Positions 32,952-43,158 of a stretch of DNA of 64,000 nucleotides are shown here, one piece after another (the first letter of the stretch is position 1; the number at the start of each line of letters is the position of its first letter). Position numbers and translations under genes: made by a program. The stretch is from Billgrantia montanilacus (GTDB lineage: Bacteria; Pseudomonadota; Gammaproteobacteria; Pseudomonadales; Halomonadaceae), in contig NZ_QPII01000012.1 in NCBI RefSeq assembly GCF_003336675.1, positions 1 through 64,000 of the forward strand. The letters are read 5' to 3'. Below the pieces are notes generated by a model, which was not told where the DNA came from, made no database searches, and saw nothing but the letters and a program-made list of their open reading frames with translations.

Positions 32952-34598
32952 TCATAAGGCAGAGAGCATAGGGCTGCGAGGAGCCTGTCGGCGAGGCTCA
33001 ACATGAGGAACTGCCTCGATCAGTTGCCGGGTATAGTCGTGTTGCGGGGACGCGAGCACTTGACTCGTTGAGCCAGTCTCGACGATACGGCCGCCAAGCA
33101 TCACGGCGAGGCGGTGGCTTACTCGTTCAACGACCGCAACGTCATGTGTGATGAAGAGCAGCGATAATCCCAGGCGCTGCTGAAGCTCCTGCAGAAGCTC
33201 GGTGACCTGCTTGGCAATCGATACATCCAGCGCTGACACCGGCTCATCGGCAATGATCAGCCGTGGCCGGACGGAGAGTGCTCGGGCAATGCATAGACGC
33301 TGGCGCTGCCCCCCTGAAAATTGATGTGGGTAGCGTTCGTGGTGTTCGCTACCCAGCGCCACCTCTTCCAGCAGTGTCACTGCCAGGTCCCGGCGTTCGC
33401 GCTCTTTCACCAGGCCATGGATCAGTGCGGGCTCGGTCACCAGGTTCCAGGCCGGTAATCGGGGATTGAGGGCAGCAAAAGGGTCCTGGAAAATCATCTG
33501 CACTGCGCGACGCATCGGCAGCAGATGGCGCCCCTTCAGGAGGGAGACATCGCGACCATCGAGTCGAATGGCACCTGCATGTATCGGCGTAAGACGCAGG
33601 ATCGAGCGCGCCAAGCTGGACTTTCCGCACCCCGACTCACCTACCAAGCCCAAGGTTTCTGCGTGGCCGATATGCAGGCTGACGCCATCGACGGCACGCA
33701 CCTCTTGACGTGGCGCGAAAGGGTGGGGACGTCGGCTCGGAAAGATCGTCACCAAATCACTAACGTCCAGTACCGGCGCTGACTCTTTCGGTGGGACTGG
33801 CGACCCGGCGCCAAGGCGTGGCGCGGCTTCCATTAGCAGGCGTGTGTAAGGCTCGCGTGGCGTGTCGAATAGCGCAGAAACCGAGGCCTCCTCGATTTTG
33901 TGACCGTCCTTGAGCACTACCACACGGTCTGCTATTTCCGCCACAACGCCCATATCATGGGTGATGAAAAGCACGCTCATGCCGGTCTCTTCCTGGAGCT
34001 GGCGCAGCAGCGCAAGAATCTCGGCTTGGGTGGTCACGTCCAGGGCGGTGGAGGGTTCGTCGGCGATCAGTAAGCTCGGCTTGGCGGCGAGTGCCATGGC
34101 AATCAGTACGCGTTGACGCTGCCCGCCCGAGAGTTCATGGGGGTACTGGCGGAGCCGCTGGGCGGCGTGGGGCACCTTTACGCGCTCAAGTGACTCGATG
34201 GCCAGGCGCTGCAATGCCCTGTGGGTAATCGCTTGTTCTTTTCCTAGTGCCTCGAATAGCTGCTGGCCGATGGTCATGACCGGGTTGAGCGCAGTCATCG
34301 GCTCCTGGAAGACCATGGACACCAGTCGCCCGCGGATAGCTTGCATCTGCTTGTCGGTGAGTGCAGTGAGATCATGTGTCTCATCGCCGAACAATCTGAT
34401 GCGCCCCTGGGTAATGCTGCCGCCCTCATGTTCGATCAGCCTCAGGATCGCCAGAGCGGTGGCCGACTTCCCCGACCCCGACTCGCCGACCAATGCCAGG
34501 GTCTCATGACGGTGCAGGGTGAAATCGAGCCCTTTTACCGCTTGATGTTCACCGAAGCAGATATGCAGGTTCGAGACGTCAAGTAGCGGGGCTTTCAT
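32952..34598 (-). CDS. ABC transporter ATP-binding protein with two fused nucleotide-binding domains (oligopeptide/dipeptide type)
   Basis: Two complete ATPase modules lie in one 548-residue chain: Walker [13 protein letters not shown], signature [15 protein letters not shown] in the first, and [27 protein letters not shown] in the second, each followed by a Walker B IADEP and an H-loop HD. The fused DppD-DppF type energises peptide or nickel-class importers. The start overlaps the phosphoesterase stop (TCATGA on the plus strand), so it is the last gene of the transporter operon. Confidence 0.9.
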   Translation of the reverse strand: MKAPLLDVSNLHICFGEHQAVKGLDFTLHRHETLALVGESGSGKSATALAILRLIEHEGGSITQGRIRLFGDETHDLTALTDKQMQAIRGRLVSMVFQEPMTALNPVMTIGQQLFEALGKEQAITHRALQRLAIESLERVKVPHAAQRLRQYPHELSGGQRQRVLIAMALAAKPSLLIADEPSTALDVTTQAEILALLRQLQEETGMSVLFITHDMGVVAEIADRVVVLKDGHKIEEASVSALFDTPREPYTRLLMEAAPRLGAGSPVPPKESAPVLDVSDLVTIFPSRRPHPFAPRQEVRAVDGVSLHIGHAETLGLVGESGCGKSSLARSILRLTPIHAGAIRLDGRDVSLLKGRHLLPMRRAVQMIFQDPFAALNPRLPAWNLVTEPALIHGLVKERERRDLAVTLLEEVALGSEHHERYPHQFSGGQRQRLCIARALSVRPRLIIADEPVSALDVSIAKQVTELLQELQQRLGLSLLFITHDVAVVERVSHRLAVMLGGRIVETGSTSQVLASPQHDYTRQLIEAVPHVEPRRQAPRSPMLSAL

Positions 34599-35449
34599 GA
34601 TATCGCCTGCGCTGAAGACCAATGGGATTCGGGCTGTAGCGGCTTGAACCAGCGACTTGCAGGTGGCGTGAATGTTACGCTCAACGGATCTTCGCCATAT
34701 ACCTGCCAGCTCACGCTGTCGCCAAGCTCAAGGCATCCCCAGGCGCCAGCAGGCTTGCCCAGGGTCGTAAAGCTTTCAGTAAGCGACTGCTGGGCGAGAT
34801 AGAAGACACCCCCCGCCTGAGTGACGGCATTCCAGTGCACGTGCCCCGAGAGGTGCACGATGGGTACCTGGGCACAGGCCATAATGTCACGCACTTGGGC
34901 TGACTCCGGGTAGGCGCTCAGGTGAGGTGCGCGTTCGAAATAGTAGTTTCCTACCGGTGGGTTTGGTGCAACGGGGATATGGCTGACGACAAGCTGCGGA
35001 CGCTGAGCTCGCTGCAACGTCTCGGCTAGCCACGCGATATCCCCATCGGGTAGGGCCAGATGTCTCTTCCCACCCGAATGTAGACGCGGATCGGCACGCC
35101 ATAGCACCAAGTCCCACTCGCCCAGTGCGACGACTTGATGATCCAGTGCTTGGCCGAGAATCTCGGCATTGTCAGCAACCGACAGGTTCTCCAGGTCGTG
35201 ATTACCGTTGACATGGAAGCGTGGGCAGCGAATCTCCGTCAGTACCTCGGCAATTTCATTGGCCAGGCGGCGGTCGGTTTCGGGATCGACATCCGAGATA
35301 CGGTCGCCGAGTTCGACGACGGCATCCGGCTGCAGGGCGTTGACTGCTTCGACGAAGTCGCGTGTGAGGCCAAGCGCTGCATTTCCGCACTTGGTACGCG
35401 TGTCGGGACCATGATGAATATCGGTGACGACGGCCAGTCGCAGAGCCAT
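34595..35449 (-). CDS. Calcineurin-like metallophosphoesterase
   Basis: The five metallophosphoesterase blocks are in order in 284 residues: VVTDIHHGPDT, VVELGDRISDVDPE, HVNGNHDLENL, VVSHIPVAP and HLSGHVHWNAV. This is the cAMP-phosphodiesterase/GpdQ-like class, with a two-metal site that cleaves phosphodiesters or monoesters. No signal peptide, so it acts in the cytoplasm. AGGAGAT precedes the ATG at 35449. Inside an importer operon it probably processes the imported ligand or a derivative. Confidence 0.85.
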   Translation of the reverse strand: MALRLAVVTDIHHGPDTRTKCGNAALGLTRDFVEAVNALQPDAVVELGDRISDVDPETDRRLANEIAEVLTEIRCPRFHVNGNHDLENLSVADNAEILGQALDHQVVALGEWDLVLWRADPRLHSGGKRHLALPDGDIAWLAETLQRAQRPQLVVSHIPVAPNPPVGNYYFERAPHLSAYPESAQVRDIMACAQVPIVHLSGHVHWNAVTQAGGVFYLAQQSLTESFTTLGKPAGAWGCLELGDSVSWQVYGEDPLSVTFTPPASRWFKPLQPESHWSSAQAIS

Positions 35450-35507
35450 GATGGATCTCCTATGAGGCGCGCCGCCTCCTGGACGGCGCGCCATTCAACT
35501 TGGGGGT

Positions 35508-37061
35508 TCAGTTCGAGGCCGGAGTGATTCGGCCAGCCCGGAAGTCCAGCACGTAGGGGATATGGCTCGGCAGTGGCTGCCAATCGATGCCCTCACGCAT
35601 GCCCCATGCCTCATAGGGCCGATAGAGCGGCAGCACCGGCGGATCCTGCTCGATACGCTCCATCAGCTCGGCATAGGCGCTGCGGCGCTCTTCCACAGAG
35701 TCTGAAAAACGGAAGCGTTCCCAGGTCTCCTGGTAAGCCTCATCGGTATTGAAGCGATCGCAGCTCTCCGAAGGCCCATCCGGCCCCCACATCACGCCGA
35801 AGGAGCCAAACGGGTCGGCAAAGTACATGGGGTTTGACCAGTTGCGGGTCATCAACTCCGGTGTGCAACCCGTCCACGATTCGATCACGTTGATCTCGCC
35901 ATTGACGCCCACGGCATCCCACATCTCCATGATCGCCTGAGCGGCCATCAGGCCATTGGTGTAGTAGGCGGAGTGAGTGTCGTAGGTGATGGTGGCACCG
36001 TCGTAGCCAGCTTCGTCGAGGAGGCGGCGTGCCTCCTCGGGGTCATGTCGAAAGGTCTCGAGTTCCGGCATGTAGAGCTCGCCAAATTCCTGCATGGTGT
36101 GCGTCGAGGGCACTTCGGCCATGCCTCCCCATAGCGACTCATTGAGCAGGTCGCGGTCGATGGCCAGGCTTAGCGCTCGACGAATGCGCGGGTCTTCCAG
36201 CTCGGGGTGGTTGACGTTCATGATCATGACATGGAAGAGCGGTGTCACCGAGCCAGCTGTCTTCAGGCTGGGGTCGTTGTCGACCAAGTCCAACTGGTCG
36301 GGTGCCAGGTTGGTGATCATGTCCACTTCACCCGAGCGCAGCGCGGTGACCCGGCTGACCGTTTCGGGAATACGCGAAGCGATGACCCGCTCATAGGGGG
36401 CCGGCTCGCCCCAGAAGTCGTCGAAGCGTTCGTAGACGATACGCTCTCCCGGTACGAATTCGGCGATCCGGTAGGGGCCGGTTCCCACCGGTGCAAGACC
36501 GAACGCCTCGTAGTCCGACACTTCATCGACCTCGGGGTGACCGGTGAGGCCCCTCAGGTAATCCTTGGGCACGATCATGGTCTGCTGCATCGACAGCAGC
36601 GTCTCGAAGATCGGCTCCGGCTTGGCCGTGTAGACACGTACCTTGCCATCCTCGGTGGCCTCGGCACGGGTAAAATTGCCAAGGCGGTCGCGCTTGCGTA
36701 CCAGGTAAGGTGGATAGGTTGGTGAAAACATGCGGTTCAGGGAAAACACCACGTCCTCTGGCGTCATCTCCGAGCCGTCATGGAACTTGACCCCTTCACG
36801 CAGCGTGAACTCGATCATCTGTGGAGAGACGATTTCCCAGTCGGTAGCCAGGCCGGGGGCGAAGTCACCCGAACCGTCGTGGTCTCTGTCAATCAGGGTG
36901 TCGAAGCTGTTGTAGTAGTATTGCGAGCCGGCATTGGAGTGATCGCTGCCAGGATCGAGGTAGTTATTCATGTTTTGAACGCCGACGCGCAGCTCCTGCG
37001 CCAGGGCGGGCTGAGCCGCCAAGGTGGCGGCGGCGATGGTACCTATCAGTACTTTCTTCAT
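35508..37061 (-). CDS. ABC transporter substrate-binding protein, family 5 (peptide/organic solute)
   Basis: A Sec signal peptide (KKVLIGTIAAATLAAQPALAQ) and a mature 497-residue family-5 solute-binding protein: FDTLIDRDHDGSGDFAPGLA, EIVSPQMIEFTLREGVKFHD, GPYRIAEFVPGERIVYERFD and LSLAIDRDLLNESLWGG. Such proteins deliver dipeptides, oligosaccharides, nickel or opines to permease pairs like the one encoded next. The absence of a lipobox suggests a free periplasmic protein. Confidence 0.9.
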   Translation of the reverse strand: MKKVLIGTIAAATLAAQPALAQELRVGVQNMNNYLDPGSDHSNAGSQYYYNSFDTLIDRDHDGSGDFAPGLATDWEIVSPQMIEFTLREGVKFHDGSEMTPEDVVFSLNRMFSPTYPPYLVRKRDRLGNFTRAEATEDGKVRVYTAKPEPIFETLLSMQQTMIVPKDYLRGLTGHPEVDEVSDYEAFGLAPVGTGPYRIAEFVPGERIVYERFDDFWGEPAPYERVIASRIPETVSRVTALRSGEVDMITNLAPDQLDLVDNDPSLKTAGSVTPLFHVMIMNVNHPELEDPRIRRALSLAIDRDLLNESLWGGMAEVPSTHTMQEFGELYMPELETFRHDPEEARRLLDEAGYDGATITYDTHSAYYTNGLMAAQAIMEMWDAVGVNGEINVIESWTGCTPELMTRNWSNPMYFADPFGSFGVMWGPDGPSESCDRFNTDEAYQETWERFRFSDSVEERRSAYAELMERIEQDPPVLPLYRPYEAWGMREGIDWQPLPSHIPYVLDFRAGRITPASN

Positions 37062-37116
37062 GATGACCTCTTGGGACGACTTGAGCTGAATGTGTCAGAC
37101 GGCACTTGCAGTTGAT

Positions 37117-37992
37117 TCAGCGCTGGCGCAGCCGAATATCGGCGCGGTCACGCAGGAAATCGCCGATCAGCTGCACGACCAGGGTGACGAGCAGGATGAG
37201 CAGCGAAGGGACTATCACCAGCCAGGGAGCGCTTGGCATGTAGTCGCGCCCCTGGCCTACCATGCTGCCGAGCGTGGCGGTGGGCGGACGAACTCCCAAA
37301 CCGAGGAAGGAGAGCGTCGATTCGAGAAGCACGATCTGCGAAAAACTGAGTGCGAACATCACCACCAGTGGTGATACCAGGTTGGGCAGCAGGTGACGGG
37401 TAGCGATACGCCAGGGAGATGCGCCGGCGGCCAGGGCTGACTCGATGAACGGCTGGTTGCGTAGCTTGATGACTTCACCGCGCACCACCCTTGCGAAGGT
37501 TTCCCAACCGGCGATACCTAATACGATGATCAGCACCAGCAGATCGCCGCCGAAGATTGCCACTGCCAACAGGGCCAGCAGGGTGAAGGGCACGGCGATC
37601 TGGATATCGATGGCACCGGCAACAAGGTCGTCGATCAAGCCGCCCTTGAGGCCGGCAACCAATCCCAGTGCCAGCCCCAGCAGCATCCCGAGTGAAGCCC
37701 CACCCAAGCCGATGCCCAGGGTGATGCGCAGTGCGTGCAGTCCACGCGAGAAGATGTCGCGCCCTAACTCATCTGTGCCTAGCCAATGGCCCATGGCGGC
37801 ACCCTCGAAGCCCACGGGGGGACTTAACCTAGCGAGAAGCGTTTGCTGGTTCGGGTCGAAGGGAGCCAGCCAGGGGGCCAAGGCCGTGGCCCCTAGCAAC
37901 AATAGGCCGACGACAATGGCCAGACGTACCAGCGGTGTGGCATCGGACCAAAAAGTTTGTGCGTGAAAAAAATACTTGGCGATTCGCTTCAT
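37117..37992 (-). CDS. ABC transporter permease, DppC/OppC type
   Basis: The 291-residue membrane protein has the N-terminal OppC segment (NQQTLLARLSPPVGFEGAAM, GHWLGTDELGRDIFSR) and the binding-protein-dependent permease domain with the EAA loop (FIESALAAGASPWRIATRHL). About six TM segments are visible. It overlaps the DppB-type gene upstream by four bases (ATGA), which indicates a heterodimeric pore. Confidence 0.9.
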   Translation of the reverse strand: MKRIAKYFFHAQTFWSDATPLVRLAIVVGLLLLGATALAPWLAPFDPNQQTLLARLSPPVGFEGAAMGHWLGTDELGRDIFSRGLHALRITLGIGLGGASLGMLLGLALGLVAGLKGGLIDDLVAGAIDIQIAVPFTLLALLAVAIFGGDLLVLIIVLGIAGWETFARVVRGEVIKLRNQPFIESALAAGASPWRIATRHLLPNLVSPLVVMFALSFSQIVLLESTLSFLGLGVRPPTATLGSMVGQGRDYMPSAPWLVIVPSLLILLVTLVVQLIGDFLRDRADIRLRQR

Positions 37993-38921
37993 GAGACTCG
38001 CGCTCCCAGACGCACGCGGGGATCAACCAGCGCATAGGCGATATCGATGAGGGTGTTGATCACCACCACGGCGGCCGCCACCGCCAGCACACCGAACTGC
38101 AATACCGGGTAGTCACGACGGATCGCTGCTCGCACCAGGAGGTCGCCGATCCCCCGCCAGGAAAAGATGCTCTCGATGACCACAGCGCCGGAGGAGACCA
38201 GGGCTGTGACCATCAGGCCGAATACCGACAGCACCGTGATCAGGGTGTTGCGCAAGACATGGCGCACGATCACTTCACGCTCCGACATGCCCTTGGCGCG
38301 CGCCGTGCGTAGATAGTCCTGCCCCAGCACATCCAGCGTGGCGTTGCGGGTATAGCGAATCAGTGCGGCAATATAGGTCAGCGACAGTGCCGTGACCGGC
38401 ATCAGGTAGTGCGCCCAGGTGCTGTTGCCGGCACTGGGCAGGATCTGCAGCCAATAGGAGAAGACCAGCAACATCAGCGTGGCCAACACGAAATTCGGCG
38501 TGGCATAGCCGAGGAATGCCAGCGTCATCACGCTCTGGGCAGACGTGCTGCGGCGCCTCACGGCGGCAAAGACCCCGGCAGGAATGGCGACAACCAGGGT
38601 CATCAGAATGGCGCCGCCGATGAGCTGCAGCGTAGGGCCGATGCGTTCCCAGAACACCTGTGTAACCGGGCGTCGCTCAGTGAAGGAGAGTCCGAACTCT
38701 CCCTCGGTCATGCCTCTCAGGTAGCGCCAGTACTGTGTGAAAACATCCTCGCGCAGGCCATAGTAGGCGATCAGTTCCGAGCGGCTCTGGGCATCCAGCC
38801 CTTCGCCAGCGATAAAGTCGATGGCGTTGCCCGACAATCGAGTGGCAAAGAACACCACCGTCACGACCACGAACAGGGTGATGGCCATCTTTACGATGCG
38901 CATGATCAAGAATCTCAGCAC
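37989..38921 (-). CDS. ABC transporter permease, DppB/OppB type
   Basis: The 310-residue protein starts with the usual N-terminal TM (MAITLFVVVTVVFFATRLSG) and has the EAA loop (LGQDYLRTARAKGMSEREVI) and six TM segments of DppB proteins. GTG 38921 was chosen because GGGAGGGG stands at the right distance; ATG 38903 is an alternative. It overlaps the HAD gene by seven bases and the DppC gene by four. Confidence 0.9.
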   Translation of the reverse strand: MLRFLIMRIVKMAITLFVVVTVVFFATRLSGNAIDFIAGEGLDAQSRSELIAYYGLREDVFTQYWRYLRGMTEGEFGLSFTERRPVTQVFWERIGPTLQLIGGAILMTLVVAIPAGVFAAVRRRSTSAQSVMTLAFLGYATPNFVLATLMLLVFSYWLQILPSAGNSTWAHYLMPVTALSLTYIAALIRYTRNATLDVLGQDYLRTARAKGMSEREVIVRHVLRNTLITVLSVFGLMVTALVSSGAVVIESIFSWRGIGDLLVRAAIRRDYPVLQFGVLAVAAAVVVINTLIDIAYALVDPRVRLGARVS

Positions 38922-39697
38922 GATGCCCCTCCCAATATTTGCCCGAGCCCGGCATTTGGCATGACCTCAAGAAAGGCGATATCGAGTGCCTGGGCGCCGG
39001 CTCCGTCGGTCATGACGTTGTCACCGATCATCATTGCCTGACCGGCATGCACGCCGGCGCGGGTAAGCGCTACGTCGAACAGGTGTCGCTCCGGCTTGCC
39101 GATCACTCGAAAGTCTTGCCGGGGCAGGACGCTGCAGATCGCAGACAGCAGCGCACCGGTTTCAGGGACAGGGGGGCCATCCAGGCTGGGATGGCTGACA
39201 TCAGGATTGGCTACCAGTAGCTTGGCGCCCCCTTCGAGGTAGCCAATGATCCTTCTCAGGGCGGCATAGTCGAAGCCGGTGTCACGGCAGAGCAGCACCG
39301 TTTGCGGGCAGCGTTGCGTAATCTTTAGCCCTTGGGACTCGGCATGGGCGACCAGCGCTTGGCTGGCAAACAGCGCGACGCGGGACCCTGGTTTATGCCG
39401 GGCAAGATCGTCGATGGCTTCCACGCCGGCCAATATCAGTCTCTCATCAGCAATCGCCAGCCCCATACCGCGCAGTCTGGCCCCCAGGCTTGCGGGTGTA
39501 TCAGTGGAGTTGTTGGAGACGATCCAGAGGCGGTCGCCCAGTCGCTGAAAGAGTGCCTGCGTACCTGGCAGCGGCAGCTCACCGCTTATCAGACAACCAT
39601 CAAGGTCACAGAGAATCGCCTGCCAGCGCGGATCCGTGACATCAGGGTGTTGAGAAGGCGGCGTATCTGCTGCCGAGGGGGAAACATTCGCCTGCAA
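38915..39697 (-). CDS. HAD superfamily IIA phosphatase (NagD-like)
   Basis: The sequence has the four HAD motifs with a type IIA cap: LCDLDGCLISGE, WIVSNNSTDTP, GKPERHLFDVAL and MIGDNVMTDGAGAQALD. NagD-like enzymes remove phosphate from nucleotides, sugars or 2-phosphoglycolate in the cytoplasm. Only a TTG codon at 39697 can start the full frame, with no good ribosome site, so the start is uncertain. It leads the transporter operon and so should act on the imported compound. Confidence 0.8.
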   Translation of the reverse strand: MQANVSPSAADTPPSQHPDVTDPRWQAILCDLDGCLISGELPLPGTQALFQRLGDRLWIVSNNSTDTPASLGARLRGMGLAIADERLILAGVEAIDDLARHKPGSRVALFASQALVAHAESQGLKITQRCPQTVLLCRDTGFDYAALRRIIGYLEGGAKLLVANPDVSHPSLDGPPVPETGALLSAICSVLPRQDFRVIGKPERHLFDVALTRAGVHAGQAMMIGDNVMTDGAGAQALDIAFLEVMPNAGLGQILGGASC

Positions 39698-39811
39698 GGG
39701 TTGCGCTCCAGTCGTTGGGCTTACCCAGGCAGGTTGAAGTCAAGCTTTGACAATATTGTTGCAAACAAAAGCTGTTCTTGTGGTGAGTAGAACTTCTGTT
39801 AGGGGTACCCC
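39698..39811. promoter_or_regulatory. Divergent control region between phosphatase-ABC operon and LysR gene
   Basis: The 114-bp gap between divergent genes is A+T-rich around 39745-39775 and contains the palindrome CAATATTG (39751-39758) within TTTGACAATATTGTTGCAAA. Its position and dyad fit a LysR-type binding site overlapping the promoters. Confidence 0.5.
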
Positions 39812-40705
39812 ATGAAACTTTCCAGCTCTGCTCGTCGCGCCCTCCATGCCGTTCTGATCAGCGGCTCCTACGCTGCTGCTGCTCGCCATGCTGGCGTGAG
39901 CCAACCGGCGATAGCGCAGCAGGTAAAGAGCCTGGAGCGGCATTGCGGCGCAGCGCTCTTCGAACGGAGGGACGGTTACCTGGCACCCACCTCCTTCTGT
40001 GAGGAGCTCATTGGTCTCACCGAGAAAATCGATGCCCTGGAGGAGCAGGCCGCGCGACTGCTAGAGCGTCGCCACTCCATCCATACGGGACAGCTGCGGG
40101 TTGGCTTGGGCAACTCGATGCCGGGAATGGCATTGATCGCGGCGTTCCAGCGTGAATACCCACAGGTGAACCTATCGGTGACGCTCAGTGACTTCGCCCA
40201 CATCATCCAAGGTGTGGTAGAGGGACAACTGGATATTGGTGTATTGCCGAACGTCCCACCGGATGAACGCTTCGTTCGCGAAACTCTGATTCATCAGGAA
40301 GTGGTGGCCATTGCCCACCCCGATGATCCGATCTCGCGATTCTCCCGCATTGATTGCGAGCAATTGATGCAGGTCCCATTGATCTTTCGCAGTCGTGGTT
40401 CATCGACACAAGCGCTCGTCGATACGGCTTTCCGCAAAGCCGGGCTCAAGCCACGCGCCAGGCTAGTGCTGGATACACGCGATGGCGTCTATGAGGCAGT
40501 GGCCAACCGCTTGGGGGTTGGCTTTATGTGGCGCCATGGCACAGGACGCACCGACGCCATTCACCGCATTGCCGTGACCGGTATGGGCCCGCCGTGTCCA
40601 GAGTCGGTGTTTCGCCTGGTCGAGTCTCAGGATCCTGTCATCAGAGCCTTCTTTGTCGCGGCAAAGAACTTTCGTCGCCATGCCGAAGTGTTGCGGTCAC
40701 GGTGA
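39812..40705 (+). CDS. LysR-family regulator divergent from the phosphatase-ABC operon
   Basis: The winged helix-turn-helix (VLISGSYAAAARHAGVSQPA, IAQQVKSLERHCGAALFERR) and the effector-binding domain (VGLGNSMPGMALIAAFQREY) are complete in 297 residues. GTTAGGGGTACCCC precedes the ATG. LysR genes commonly control the operon they diverge from, here the HAD-ABC-phosphoesterase genes. The effector-domain style resembles regulators of phosphonate or aminoethylphosphonate genes only loosely, so the inducer is unknown. Confidence 0.85.
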   Translation: MKLSSSARRALHAVLISGSYAAAARHAGVSQPAIAQQVKSLERHCGAALFERRDGYLAPTSFCEELIGLTEKIDALEEQAARLLERRHSIHTGQLRVGLGNSMPGMALIAAFQREYPQVNLSVTLSDFAHIIQGVVEGQLDIGVLPNVPPDERFVRETLIHQEVVAIAHPDDPISRFSRIDCEQLMQVPLIFRSRGSSTQALVDTAFRKAGLKPRARLVLDTRDGVYEAVANRLGVGFMWRHGTGRTDAIHRIAVTGMGPPCPESVFRLVESQDPVIRAFFVAAKNFRRHAEVLRSR

Positions 40706-40911
40706 CACTGGAGTCTCGGTGCTGGCCAAATAAGCGCAGGGCGGGAAATGTCTCCGGCCTGCGTAGTCATGACACGACAACGCCGAGGTTGGTGGCGGTG
40801 GCATGGCTGCCCTGATGATGGTCGCCACAGAGCGAGGATCTTGGGATAGGGTAAGCTGCAGTCGAGTGCAACCGCGTGCTCAACCCCACACCGTTGCCAG
40901 GAAGGTCCTTC

Positions 40912-41847
40912 ATGCTGAATCCCCGTGCGCTTACCTACCTGAACGAAGTGATTCGGCGCGGTTCGTTGCGACGTGCCGCTGCCCACCTGAATATCGATCC
41001 CTCCGCCATCAGTCGCCAGCTCAAGCAGCTCGAGGAAGACCTGGGCGTGCGGGTATGCGAGCGCTATGGCGGCGGCATGCGTACCACGGCAGCCGGCAAG
41101 CTGCTGGTGCAGCATTTTCACGCGCAGCGCTCTGCGGAGGCGGCGGTGTTATCGCAGTTGGTTGCCTTGCAGGGCGTGGCGCGTGGTGAGGTGCGCATTG
41201 CCGTTGGTGAAGGCTTTATTGCTGATCTCATCGACGCCCCGATGAATGCCTTCATGAACGCCTTTCCCGGCATCGAAGTGGAAATCCGCATGGCCGGTGT
41301 CAATGAGGCCATGTCGCTGCTGAAGGACAGCGAGGTGGACCTTGCCTTGCTTTATGCCCCGCCCGTCGATCCATCGCTTCACTGTCATGTCGAGACGCGT
41401 CAGCCCCTGGATCTGATCGTTCCCCCCGACCACCCACTCCTGGAACTGACTCGCCCTCTATCGTTACGGGATTTGGCGAACTGGCCCCTGGCCCTGATGG
41501 ACAATCCCTTCGGGATGCGCCAGATGGTCAACATGGTGGCCCATCAGGAGCGTGTGCACCTCAAGGCCAGGCTGCATACCAATTCGGTGGCGGTGCTGAA
41601 AAACTTCGTTCGCTCCGGCATCGGGGTGACCTTCATGCCGGAACTGACGGTGGTGGATGAAATTCAGCGCGATGAAATTCGGCATCTGCCCTTGTCGTAT
41701 CCCATCATGAGCGAGGCGCGTGCCCAGATCGTGAGCCTGGACGGACGCGAACTGAGCGTGGCCGCCCAAACCTGCCTGACCCACCTTAGCCAGGGAATGC
41801 GGTTCTTCCGCGGCGATGCGCCAAGGCTGTTGGCCGAGCAGGCCTGA
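40912..41847 (+). CDS. LysR-family regulator upstream of the TRAP operon
   Basis: The HTH (YLNEVIRRGSLRRAAAHLNI, DPSAISRQLKQLEEDLGVRV) and the C-terminal sensor domain (VRIAVGEGFIADLIDAPMNA) are complete in 311 residues. ATG 40912 is preceded by AGGAAGG; the upstream ATG at 40876 lacks a site. It is co-directional with and 255 bp ahead of the TRAP transporter genes, so it likely controls them. The gap 41848-42102 carries CGTTG/CAACG arms around a T-rich loop just after the stop. Confidence 0.85.
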   Translation: MLNPRALTYLNEVIRRGSLRRAAAHLNIDPSAISRQLKQLEEDLGVRVCERYGGGMRTTAAGKLLVQHFHAQRSAEAAVLSQLVALQGVARGEVRIAVGEGFIADLIDAPMNAFMNAFPGIEVEIRMAGVNEAMSLLKDSEVDLALLYAPPVDPSLHCHVETRQPLDLIVPPDHPLLELTRPLSLRDLANWPLALMDNPFGMRQMVNMVAHQERVHLKARLHTNSVAVLKNFVRSGIGVTFMPELTVVDEIQRDEIRHLPLSYPIMSEARAQIVSLDGRELSVAAQTCLTHLSQGMRFFRGDAPRLLAEQA

Positions 41848-42102
41848 TCGTTGCTTTTTTAACAACGCTTTGGGTATTGCATAGTCAACGGATCAATCCA
41901 TACCCTGCTAAGGAAGTGCTGAATGAATCGGCGAGCGGGATGAAACACAAGGCGCACGGAGCACAGAAGCCGGAGCCTATGGGGTATAGGTGAGGATTTC
42001 GACCGGGCTGGCGCACCAGCACCGCGCAACGCAGTGATTCGCACGCGCAGACATTTATGCAGTGCTTCCGTAATGTCTTTACCAATAACAAGGAGATACC
42101 CA

Positions 42103-43140
42103 ATGACATCCTCAAAGCGCTTTTCGCTGACTGCCCTGGCATCTGCCTGCCTGCTGGGCAGCGCGCTGCTCACCGGCCAGGCCATGGCCGCAACCACCAT
42201 CAACCTGAGCTACAACGGCGCACCCGATCCCGACAAGAACGCCGTGCACGTCTTTGCCGCCAACCTCAAGGAGCTGGTGGAAGACAAGACCGATGGCGAA
42301 ATCCTGCTGGAACTCTATCCCAACAGCATGCTGGGGGAAGAAGAGGACCGCATGGAGCAGACCATGAATACGCCCAAGCTGAACGTGGCGTCGTTCGCAG
42401 GCGTCTCTCCGCTGGTCGATGAAATTTTCGTCAGTGCGATTCCGTTCCTGTTCGATGACTTCGACGACGCTCGTGCCTTCTTCGATGAGGGCGATTACTG
42501 GCGTGAGATCGAGGCGACGCTCAAGGAGCGTGCCGGTGTCGATATGCTGGCGGTGGTAGAGGAGGGGGGCTTCCTGGCCTTTACCAATAACGAGAAGCCG
42601 ATCACCCATCCCGATGAATTCGAGGGCCTGCGCTTCCGCGCCATGGATCCCAGCCAGGTCGCCCTGTACGAATCCTTCGGGGCATCTGGCACCCCGATTC
42701 CCTGGACCGAAGTGTACATGTCGCTGCGCACCGGCGTGGCCGACGGCCAGATGAACCCGCCGATGTACATCATCCTGGGCAGCCTCTACGAGGTGCAGGA
42801 CTACCTGACGTTGGCCAACATCCAGTACTCCAACCAGTTCCTGGTCGGCAACAGCCAGATGATCGAAGGCTGGGACGACGACGTGCGGGATGCCTTCATG
42901 GAAGCCGTTGCCGAGGCGAACCAAAACGCCCGCGTTCACAACGAGTCGCAGGTGGAGGAGCGTATCGCTTTCCTCGAAGAGCAGGGCATGGAGGTGATCC
43001 GCCCCTCCGAGGACGACCTGGCAGCCTTCCGTGACATTGGCCAGCCGGCCTACCTGGAGTGGCTGTCCGATCGTGGCATCGAGCAGCGCTGGATCGACAT
43101 GGCGCTCGAGGATGCCGGCATGAGCGACCTGACCGACTGA
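42103..43140 (+). CDS. TRAP transporter solute-binding protein, DctP type
   Basis: A signal peptide ([22 protein letters not shown]) and a mature DctP fold in 345 residues: the ligand Arg in FEGLRFRAMDPSQ, the GTPIPWTEVYMSLRTGVADG signature and the EVQDYLTLANIQYSNQ region. The conserved arginine binds a carboxylate, so an organic acid or amino-acid-like ligand is expected. AAGGAGATACCCA precedes ATG 42103. A terminator-like hairpin follows before the membrane subunits, as is usual when binding protein is needed in excess. Confidence 0.9.
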   Translation: MTSSKRFSLTALASACLLGSALLTGQAMAATTINLSYNGAPDPDKNAVHVFAANLKELVEDKTDGEILLELYPNSMLGEEEDRMEQTMNTPKLNVASFAGVSPLVDEIFVSAIPFLFDDFDDARAFFDEGDYWREIEATLKERAGVDMLAVVEEGGFLAFTNNEKPITHPDEFEGLRFRAMDPSQVALYESFGASGTPIPWTEVYMSLRTGVADGQMNPPMYIILGSLYEVQDYLTLANIQYSNQFLVGNSQMIEGWDDDVRDAFMEAVAEANQNARVHNESQVEERIAFLEEQGMEVIRPSEDDLAAFRDIGQPAYLEWLSDRGIEQRWIDMALEDAGMSDLTD

Positions 43141-43158
43141 TTCCAGCGGGTTTCCTTC

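Noticed and set aside
42000..42100. Possible dispersed repeat ahead of the TRAP binding-protein gene
   Set aside because: The stretch has the feel of an intergenic repeat (GGCGCACGGAGCACAGAAGC) but I find no second copy in the window, so it is not reported as one.
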